Origin: Thiorhodovibrio frisius
GTDB lineage: Bacteria; Pseudomonadota; Gammaproteobacteria; Chromatiales; Chromatiaceae
Direction: 5' to 3'
NCBI RefSeq assembly: GCF_033954835.1
Contig: NZ_CP121471.1
Span: 124,001 to 188,000, forward strand
Length of the DNA stretch: 64,000 nt
Position numbers and translations under genes: made by a program. The stretch's first letter is position 1. Every line of letters begins with the position of its first letter. Below the pieces are notes generated by a model. That model saw only the letters and a program-made list of their open reading frames with translations, was not told the DNA's origin and searched no databases. This document shows, one piece after another, positions 57,408 to 64,000 of this stretch.

Positions 57408-59141
57408 ATGATATCGGAGGACGCCAGCCAGATGGCAGCGGCGGGAAGCTTGGCGGCTTCGTGTTCGACGTGCTGGAGTATCCGCGCCTGGAAGTCGGCC
57501 ACTGGGGCCGCAAGCGCTCCGAGCGCGGACAGCTCCGCCTGCACAACGGCCGGTGTTGCGTGCGACAGCCCGCGGGTTTTGAGGACCGTTTGGACGGTCT
57601 TGGACACGGCGATCGTCTGCGTCCACGCGGACAAGACCTCGCGATACGCCAAGACCCAGGCAAACGCCTCAAGAAAGCGCGCATAGCCGCGATCGGCCAA
57701 GCGCCAGAAGGCGTCATCGAGCCCATCGACCATCGTGGCACCCTGAGCGCGAAGCGCCTCGCACAAGGCGGCGCGCGTGTCATAGCGCTGTCCGATCAGG
57801 GCGCGCAACGGTTCGACACGACGCTTGCCCAACTTGGCGCGCAGGTGTGCCCAGGCATTGGCGCTGAAGACGCACGGGCGCCCAATGGCGCTGAAATCGC
57901 CCTGATCGTGATAGCCGATCAATCGCTGTGCCCATTGGAGATGGGCATCGACATGCATGTAGCGTGCTTTCGTGCGCTGGCGTGGCGGGAGCAGGAAGAG
58001 CAGTTCGGTTTGCTGAAAGTGGCTCAAGGTGGCGGCGGCCTGCTTCAAGAACCCCTGCCAGTGCACGTCATCGCGCCAGTGCGCCTTCAGGTACGTCGCG
58101 ATGGCATGGGAGATGTCGTAGGTCTCCACGCAACCCGGCGCCTGTTGGCGAAACAGCGCGATGCCCTTGCGCACGTCGCTGCCATGGTCGGAGACGATCT
58201 GCACTGGCACACCCGCGCGCGTGCTCACCTGTTCCAACACCGCCGCCACCCCAATGCCGGTACTCTTCGCCGTCACCTCCACCGCCAGCACCGTCATGTC
58301 ACAGTGACGGGGCGAATAACCGGTCTCGGCCAACCGACTGGCCGGAATGCCAAGTACCACCAGGCATTTCTGCGCGCCCAGGGCCACCGTGTGATCGATG
58401 ACGAAAATCCAATCGTCGCGCCGTGGCAGCGGACGCAGCAAGACGGCCAAGCCCAACCGATAGCACCAGTTCAGCACGGTGGTCGAGGCGGGAACGCCCA
58501 GCGGCAGATAGCCCGTCAACAGACGCAGGACCCAACTGACCCCACGACAACCGAAACTGGCGTGCAGATACAGTTGCAGGCTGAGCGCGATCACCTCCAG
58601 GCAATGATGATGGTTGGCGACCCGGGTCGGTACCATCGCCATGGGCGGCTCGTCGCCGCTTGCCGCTTCGGTTTCACCGCCGGATGTGCCGTTCGCCGGC
58701 GTTTGGTCCCCAGCCGCCAACGCCCGCGCCTTCCAGTAGGCGCGACTGCGCTCCAAGTCGCGAATGCGTACCTGCGCCGCACGCAAGCGCCTCTGCCGCT
58801 CCAGGGCCTTGGATTTCCACCGGTCGCGCGCGTCGCGAAACAGACGCGCCAGCCGGGCGACGGGAGTCTTCAGATCGTTCATGCGCGTCGAACCTCAGAT
58901 CGAGTGCCCGCCACGTTCAGCTTGGCGGTTTACTCAGAAATCTAGGGGTTATCGATAGTTCAGCGCACCGCTTCAAGCCTCTTGTCGGCTCTATGGCCTA
59001 AGCACCTTTCCTGCATGAATGGCTGAGGGCGGATTTGGCACAAATTGAACTACCTACCCACGGACTACCCCTGAAGCATCGCTTCGACAAGCACGGCCAT
59101 TGGTCGGAATTTCCGGATCTGGCCTCGACGGAGGAGAGAGG

Positions 59142-60881
59142 ATGATGACCGGCAACACCCTGCAGCCCTGGCGCGCGGCTCGACTCGCGCGCCAGGGCCA
59201 GATGGAAAACGCCATCGGCCTGCTCCGGCATACCCTGCGGCAGAGCAAGGATCGATCCCTGCTCGCACGCACCCTGTTGAGCGAGCTGTGCTGCCCAGCC
59301 ACCTCTGACCCATCCAAGCACCCAAGACCGGCACCGCCAGCCCCTCACGGCCTACGCCTCGGGCTCGAATTGGGCTTTGCACCCGACCGCATCCCCGAGA
59401 CCCCCAAGCTCACCGCCGACGCCGAACTGCATCACCAAGCCGGTCGCTACCGCGAAGCGGCGCAGTGCTGGCAGGATGTCGCCGACCTGCTCCAAGAAGA
59501 CACGCCGGAATCCGTCTACCGCCAGCTCAGCGAAGCCATGGCGCGCAACACCCAAGGCTTCGGCGGCACCCGGGCGGAGAACCACACCTGGGGCGACTGC
59601 CACAAGCATGATCTGCTTTCCTGGCTGCATGCCGAGTTGGACACCCAGCGGTATTTGGAGATTGGCGTCGATGCCGGGCTGAGCCTGGCGCGGGCGCCCT
59701 GTGCGGTCCTCGGTATCGATCCACGTCCCGAGCTGAAACTGGCGGTCGCGCTCAGCGAACAGGCCCAGATCAACACCCAAAGCAGCGATGCCTTCTTTCG
59801 CGAGCAGGCCGCCTCGCGCTTGCAGCCGGCGCCCGATCTGGTCTTCATCGACGGCATGCACCTGTTCGAGTTCGCGCTGCGCGACTTCATCAACGTCGAG
59901 CGCCATGCCGCCCCGCACACCCTGGTGGTGATCGATGACATCTACCCCTGTCATCCCACCCAGGCCGCTCGCCATCGGCGCAGTGACGCCTGGACCGGCG
60001 ATATCTGGAAGCTGCACCGCATCCTGCAAGACTGTCGGCCTGATCTGACCCTGGTCGCGCTCAATGCCTACACCACCGGTCTGCTGCTGATCGCCGGGCT
60101 CGATCCGCAGGACCGCGTCTTGCCAGCGGTCTATGCCGCGCAGGCGCGCCGCTATCTGGAGACCGACACAGCCCCCGCCGAGGTGCTCGCGCGCGAGGGC
60201 GCGATCCCCTCGGATCATGCCCTGGTGAAGGCGCTGGTGGCGGTGCTCAAGCAAGCGCGGCTGGAGGCTTGGTCGGTGGCGCAGGTGCGCGCCGGCTTGG
60301 CCGCGCTACAGCCGGCGCTGAGCGCCGCACAGCAGGCCTATCAGGGCCGCGCCGAAGCGGGCATCGGCCAGTGCCAGCTGCTGGCGGATCAGCGCCACTG
60401 GCCGGTCGCCGTGCAACTGTTCCTGCCGCAGGCCGAGGCGCCGCACCATCGGGAGCAGGCCTCGCTGTGGTATTGGATCAAGCCCGGGCGCTGGGAGCGG
60501 CTGCGCTTTGCCTTGCCCACCGAGGCGCTCAGCCTGCCACAGCCCTTGCGCCTCGATCCCGCTGAGCGTCCCTGTCGGCTGCACATCCGCGCCTTGCGGG
60601 TGCTGTGCGGCGAGCAGGCACAGCCCTGGTGGAGCGCCGAACACGACACCGACAGCGCCCAAGCCTTCGCCGCGCTGCGTGTGCAGGGCGATGCGGTGCG
60701 GGAGGCCAGCGAGCGGGAGCTGGTGATCACCAGCACGGGCACTGATCCGCAACTGCTGTTGCCGGTGCTTGCGCCTGCGAATGGTGCAGAGTTGCCTACC
60801 GGGCCTTGTTGGTTGGAGGTGGAGCTGTTGGTGGAGGTCGAGCCGGATGATCCGCCGATGATCCCGACGGATGGCGTGTGA
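59142..60881 (+). CDS. Methyltransferase (Methyltransf_24 type) with N-terminal TPR-like region
   Basis: A 579-residue protein from ATG 59142, preceded by GGAGGAGAGAGG. N-terminal helical repeats (GRYREAAQCWQDVADLL), then a SAM-dependent methyltransferase: YLEIGVDAGLSLARAP (SAM loop), LGIDPRPELKL, LVFIDGMHLFEFALRDF, LVVIDDIYP, GDIWKLHRILQ. About 270 further residues follow, ending in a beta-rich domain of unknown type. Parent type of fragments at 33324 and 54987 and of the partial gene at 63188. Probably modifies sugars of the surface glycan; substrate unknown. Confidence 0.85.
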   Translation: MMTGNTLQPWRAARLARQGQMENAIGLLRHTLRQSKDRSLLARTLLSELCCPATSDPSKHPRPAPPAPHGLRLGLELGFAPDRIPETPKLTADAELHHQAGRYREAAQCWQDVADLLQEDTPESVYRQLSEAMARNTQGFGGTRAENHTWGDCHKHDLLSWLHAELDTQRYLEIGVDAGLSLARAPCAVLGIDPRPELKLAVALSEQAQINTQSSDAFFREQAASRLQPAPDLVFIDGMHLFEFALRDFINVERHAAPHTLVVIDDIYPCHPTQAARHRRSDAWTGDIWKLHRILQDCRPDLTLVALNAYTTGLLLIAGLDPQDRVLPAVYAAQARRYLETDTAPAEVLAREGAIPSDHALVKALVAVLKQARLEAWSVAQVRAGLAALQPALSAAQQAYQGRAEAGIGQCQLLADQRHWPVAVQLFLPQAEAPHHREQASLWYWIKPGRWERLRFALPTEALSLPQPLRLDPAERPCRLHIRALRVLCGEQAQPWWSAEHDTDSAQAFAALRVQGDAVREASERELVITSTGTDPQLLLPVLAPANGAELPTGPCWLEVELLVEVEPDDPPMIPTDGV

Positions 60882-61342
60882 GACGGCGCTGCTTGTCGCT
60901 GATCAGCGTGCAACTGTTTGAAGAGATGACGCATGCATAAGGGATTCTGGGGACATATACTTAATTCCTAGGTGCATCTGATTCAATAGATAGCCAACAG
61001 AAAAACTAAACTCAAGTAGACGATTTCAGGGGGCTTGACACCTACGAAATCGACCAAGAGCCGCTGACTTGACACCAATGAAAATCGCCATTGCCGGCAC
61101 AAAGATTGGGGTCAGGTCTTCCTTTTTTCTTCGATTCAGCCGGGTAGCCAGGTAGGGTGGGTAGGGTGGGCACGGTATGGCGCTGATGGTTGGCACGGAT
61201 GCGGATTGGTCACGAAACCCACCGAACCACTGATCTGGTTGTCAGACTGAAACACTCTCGGGAAACCGGGGGCGTTTTTTGTTGGGAGGTGGAGCGGGTC
61301 TGCTAAAATTACCGGATATCAGCAACGCGCGGAGCACCACGC
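60882..61342. other. Noncoding stretch with RAYT leader debris
   Basis: Holds ggggacatatacttaattcctagg (about 60949-60972) and then gtgcatctgattc, a scrap of a RAYT coding sequence. Also a ggggtcaggtcttcc motif near 61110 and a short gtagggtggg repeat (61150-61175). No gene was found. Confidence 0.6.
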
Positions 61343-61612
61343 ATGCCCACGATCAGCATGTTTTATGGAATTCTGGTCAATATTCTGTTCGAGGATAACG
61401 ACCGCCATCATTTGCCTCATATTCATGTTCGCTATCAGGGGCAAAAAGCGTCGATTGCCATTGAGGATGGACGGATGCTTGCTGGTGATTTTCCACGAAA
61501 ACAGCTGCGCTTGGTCCAGGCTTGGGTGGAAATCCACCGCGATGAGTTGCTGGCGGATTGGGAGCTTGCCGTCCAGGGCGAGCCGCCCTTTAAAATTGCC
61601 CCCCTTCAGTGA
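61343..61612 (+). CDS. DUF4160 protein
   Basis: 89 residues (MPTISMFYGILVNILFEDNDRHHLPHIHVRYQG, LPHIHV histidines; LRLVQAWVEIHRDELLADWELA). A diverged relative of the gene at 25408. Followed 9 nt later by DUF2442. Confidence 0.9.
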   Translation: MPTISMFYGILVNILFEDNDRHHLPHIHVRYQGQKASIAIEDGRMLAGDFPRKQLRLVQAWVEIHRDELLADWELAVQGEPPFKIAPLQ

Positions 61613-61621
61613 GCGAATGCC

Positions 61622-61864
61622 ATGGACCAGTTGCTTGATGTCACGGCGGTGCGAGTCAAGCCCAATTATCGACTCGAACTAGAATTCGAAAATGGCGAGC
61701 GCCGCCTGTTCGATATGTCGTCCTACATGAATAAAAAACCGTTTGTTTGCCTGAAAGACTCGCCGCTTTTTGCATGTGCTTTTATCGATTACGGGACGGT
61801 GGTTTGGCCGGGCGAAATCGATATTGCGCCCGAGACGCTGTATGATCGTTCAGTTCCGTTCTGA
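61622..61864 (+). CDS. DUF2442 protein
   Basis: 80 residues (MDQLLDVTAVRVKPNYRLELEFENGERRLFDMSSYMNK, FIDYGTVVWPGEIDIAPETLYD), full length, partner of the preceding DUF4160. The stop is followed by gaattc repeats and the intron site. Confidence 0.9.
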   Translation: MDQLLDVTAVRVKPNYRLELEFENGERRLFDMSSYMNKKPFVCLKDSPLFACAFIDYGTVVWPGEIDIAPETLYDRSVPF

Positions 61865-61910
61865 GCCCAGCGAATTCGAATTCGAATTGAATTCTGGAAT
61901 TCTGGGGACA

Positions 61911-62712
61911 GTGCGGCCTGGCAAGGCCGCGTGCTCTAGCGGGTTAGAGTCCCGCCTGGGTAATCGTGAGCCGCGAGCCCGGTATCAAGCCTTACGGCGC
62001 GAAGGGTAACTGACGCGTCGGTGCGTAGGCATGAAAACAGGCGAGGTGCAAAGGTAGCGGGTGAAGCCGCCCCTGAAGGTGTAGAGCCCCGAAAAGAATT
62101 TGTCGGAGAGTGCCGACGGGTTTGTCCCCCCGGCAGGCAACACTCCATGTCGCGTCAAGGTCAGTGGCATGGAGACTCCCCGGGGTCCGAGGCCGTATCG
62201 AGCCTTACATTGAGAGCACGTGGTAACCAGGGAGATCCAACAGCCGGTCTGCGGGAGGTGGGCACCGATGAACAAGTCTAATCAACGAGGACATCGGCGG
62301 TGGTTGCTGGAAGTCGGAGCCACTCGTATGAGCGATGACGCCCGGTAATGCGGGTCGAGCAAAGGAGTGGCGGTTTGGGAGATTGCATTGGTCTAACACG
62401 CCCCTACACCGAGAGGACTCTGCGCGTGAAAACGAGAGCCGATGCGATTCACACCAATGGAGCCAAGCGCGAGAAACATGGGTGGTCTGATGGAAGGAGG
62501 GCTTTCTGTGTTGATGGGTTGAGACAGCCCATTCCTTGGTGAATGACCTGAACTGGGAGCCGGATGGTGTAACACTCCAAGTCCGGTTCTGCGAGGAGCC
62601 GGGTAACGAAGCTGCGCACGGTCATAATATTGTGGCACCGCCGGGAAACCAGGCGGAAACAGAGAAAACAAACCTTGACCTAAACGCGGACAAGTTCCCG
62701 GCTTACTCTCCG
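61911..62712 (+). mobile_element. ORF-less group II intron, copy 3
   Basis: 802 nt, apparently identical to the copy at 8174. It is inserted exactly in a RAYT leader: GGGGACA (61904-61910) on the left and tatacttaattcctagac (62713) on the right. EBS1-like TGTCCCC at 62123-62129. No RT gene. Identity of the two copies indicates recent mobility. Confidence 0.95.
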
Positions 62713-62804
62713 TATACTTAATTCCTAGACGAAGAACGCCAAATGGGGTTAAAGTCTTGCCAAGCCTTTCGCGACGTGGTGAGAAATTGACGGAGATCAA
62801 GCTC
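62713..62804 (+). repeat. RAYT leader interrupted by the intron
   Basis: tatacttaattcctagacgaagaacgcc and the following gagaaattgacgga match the leader at 10925-11010, but the RAYT gene is replaced by an antitoxin-like gene right after. Confidence 0.8.
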
Positions 62805-63032
62805 ATGCTGACCCTTGAAATTCCCGAACAGTTGCAGAGAAAAATCGCTGTCATGGCGAGCTTGGCGGAACAGACGCCCGAACAACTGGCGCTGGAAATG
62901 CTCGAAGAGCATCTGGACCATCACAGCGCCTACATTGAAAGCGCCTATCTCCAGCGATCCGCGCGTAACAGAGCGCGTCTCGACCGCGCCATTCAGGAGA
63001 TTAAAGAAATTAAAGGGTCCAGGCTCGATTAG
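62805..63032 (+). CDS. Small antitoxin-like protein, end altered
   Basis: 75 residues (MLTLEIPEQLQRKIAVMASLAEQTPEQLALEMLEEHLDHHS), a start like ribbon-helix-helix antitoxins followed by a helical tail (RARLDRAIQEIKEIK). The last codons (GSRLD) come from the palindromic repeat at 63007, so the natural C-terminus and any toxin partner are missing. Exact class uncertain. Confidence 0.6.
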   Translation: MLTLEIPEQLQRKIAVMASLAEQTPEQLALEMLEEHLDHHSAYIESAYLQRSARNRARLDRAIQEIKEIKGSRLD

Positions 63033-63061
63033 ATTTTTCTGGCTAAGAATGATTGACGTCA
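63007..63061. repeat. Palindromic repeat, copy 3 (degraded)
   Basis: aaattaaagggtccaggctc and gattgacgtcaa match the other copies at both ends, with an extra 15 nt in between. It truncates the preceding small gene. Confidence 0.6.
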
Positions 63062-63187
63062 AATGTCCAGACTCGGGTAACACTGCCAAGCAAACAGGTC
63101 AATAGGCAAATAGTCGCAGGGTTTTCTACGAATTGATAGTGGTACCCCTTACCAATCCAAGCGAAGCCCCCGATGAGGCGCCTGCCG

Positions 63188-64000
63188 ATGATCCCGTCTG
63201 ATTCCCCACCGCCACTAGACAGCCTCTTTCTGTGGCGCACCGCGCGGACCATTCAATCCGGCGACCTGCCGCGCGCCCGGGCGATGGCGCGCCACGCCCT
63301 GCGCACCGGCGTTGATCGCGCTCGCATAGCTCGCGCCCTGATCGGGGAGCTGTGCCAATCCGGTCGCGCAATGACTCGAAACCACTCCGACCGCGCCCCC
63401 GCCACGTCCCACTGGTCCCTGGGATTGGAACTCGGTTTCCCGCCCATGCGCGTTCCCGCCACGCCCCGCCTGACCGACGAGGCCGAGCAGCACCACCAAG
63501 CCGGGCGCTATCGGGAGGCCGCTCAGTGCTGGCAGGATGTCGCGGACCTGTTACAAGAGAACACCCCAGCGCATATCTACCAGCGCCTGGGCGAGGCCAT
63601 GGCCAGCAATCCACACGGCTTCGGCGGCACAGCCGAAGAAAACCACCTATGGGGCGACTGCCACAAGCACGATGTCCTCGCCTGGCTGCACGCCCAACTG
63701 GGCACCGAGACCTATCTGGAAATCGGCGTCGACGAGGGCATCAGCCTCGCCCGCGCGCCCGGTCGCGCCATCGGCATCGACCCACGCCCGGATCTGCACC
63801 TGCAAGCGGCGCTGAGCGCGCAAGCGCAAATCCTAACCGCCAGCAGCGATGCCTTCTTCCGCGACCAGGCCCGTGCGTGCTTGCAACCGCCGCCGGATCT
63901 GGTGTTCATCGACGGCATGCACCTGTTCGAGTTCGCCCTGCGCGACCTGATCAACGTCGAGCGCCATGCCGCGCCCCATACCCTGGTCGCCATTGATGAC
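63188..64000 (+). CDS. TPR/methyltransferase protein, partial at window end
   Basis: Open from ATG 63188 to the last base (271 codons, no stop). Same architecture as the protein at 59142: LFLWRTARTIQSGDLPRARAM, GRYREAAQCWQDVADLLQ, then the methyltransferase domain (YLEIGVDEGISLARAP, IGIDPRPDL, LVFIDGMHLFEFALRDL, LVAIDD). A separate, diverged paralogue rather than a fragment. The remainder lies outside. Confidence 0.9.
   Translation, partial: MIPSDSPPPLDSLFLWRTARTIQSGDLPRARAMARHALRTGVDRARIARALIGELCQSGRAMTRNHSDRAPATSHWSLGLELGFPPMRVPATPRLTDEAEQHHQAGRYREAAQCWQDVADLLQENTPAHIYQRLGEAMASNPHGFGGTAEENHLWGDCHKHDVLAWLHAQLGTETYLEIGVDEGISLARAPGRAIGIDPRPDLHLQAALSAQAQILTASSDAFFRDQARACLQPPPDLVFIDGMHLFEFALRDLINVERHAAPHTLVAIDD

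Larger units (their letters stand above)
55556..58882 (-). pseudogene. Transposase of outer element, split by nested insertion
   Basis: The N-terminal 489 codons run from 58882 down to about 57416: a helical start, VFVIDHTVALGAQKCLVVLGI as first catalytic Asp strand, VPVQIVSDHGSDVRKGI as second, ending LPAAAIWLASSDI. The C-terminal part continues at 55798-55556 (DIIESLFGHYKTFTARGPLKEVG...), which supplies the likely catalytic Glu. Joined, the protein would be about 570 residues. The 8-bp duplication atgatatc marks the break exactly. Confidence 0.88.
55518..59056 (-). mobile_element. Outer transposon with 9-bp target duplication
   Basis: Terminal repeats TAGGTTGTTCAATTT (55518) and AAATTGAACTACCTA (ends 59056), flanked on both sides by cccacggac (55509-55517 and 59057-59065). 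It carries one transposase gene on the minus strand, interrupted by the inner element at 55799-57407. Without that insert it is about 1.9 kb. IS family not recognised with certainty. Confidence 0.9.

Noticed and set aside
57212-58945. 577-codon open frame on the plus strand
   Set aside because: Antisense shadow of the outer element's transposase; low-complexity, no domain.
61258-61285. ctctcgggaaaccgggggc followed by T run, terminator-like
   Set aside because: Arms pair poorly and no gene ends just before it.

Overview
The window reads as a high-GC gammaproteobacterial chromosome. A purple sulfur bacterium (Chromatiales) is my best guess, because of the KdsA type (metal-independent, GGMNVLES) and the mix of REP transposases, Rpn-type nucleases, DUF4160/DUF2442 and toxin-antitoxin genes. 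That placement is inference, not proven. No rRNA, tRNA or CRISPR array was seen. The region is a surface-glycan locus (Kdo synthesis, nucleotide-sugar enzymes, glycosyltransferases, a sulfotransferase, methyltransferases) heavily broken up by mobile elements and rearrangement. Many genes are present as several partial copies.

Layout. 1-4.1 kb: group II intron with its reverse transcriptase, a kdsB/kdsC remnant, an intact kdsD, a sulfotransferase fragment. 4.1-9.5 kb: PIN toxin, DUF4160/DUF2442 remnants, DUF2887 and DUF4351-type Rpn genes, a TumE-type toxin pair, an ORF-less group II intron. 9.5-10.9 kb: an AT-rich two-gene operon of unknown function behind a consensus promoter. 10.9-14.5 kb: two REP transposases (RAYT), BrnT, HigBA-like and other toxin-antitoxin genes, an aspartic protease. 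14.6-17.4 kb: a second kds block with intact kdsA and kdsD. 17.4-20.2 kb: IS1111 remnant, TacT/TacA-like pair, degraded RAYT-BrnT cassette. 20.2-22.3 kb: methyltransferase/coiled-coil protein plus sulfotransferase. 22.3-38.5 kb: Rpn-family nuclease genes interleaved with fragments of glycosyltransferase, wecB, wecC, fcl and methyltransferase genes and with VapBC pairs. 38.7-43.9 kb: an intact two-domain glycosyltransferase, then an AT-rich glycan island cut by IS3. 45.3-49.7 kb: a third kds block with kdsC split by an ISKra4 element and kdsD carrying a stop codon. 49.8-59.1 kb: IS1111, IS66 and two nested transposons. 59.1-64 kb: methyltransferase genes, DUF4160/DUF2442, and a third group II intron.

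Two themes stand out. First, the leader of the REP transposases (GGGGACA followed by gtatacttaattcctagac) is an insertion target for two unrelated RNA-guided elements. The group II introns carry a TGTCCCC exon-binding heptamer complementary to GGGGACA. The IS1111 element carries both halves of its target (GGGGACA and TATACT on the transposase strand) close together in the noncoding region downstream of its transposase. Second, every Rpn-type nuclease gene here that keeps its C-terminal region (four sequence groups) has a Shine-Dalgarno sequence 7-9 nt before an in-frame internal ATG, as expected for an intragenic antitoxin. The Rpn genes alternate with duplicated glycosyltransferase modules, which suggests, but does not prove, that they help reshuffle the glycan locus.
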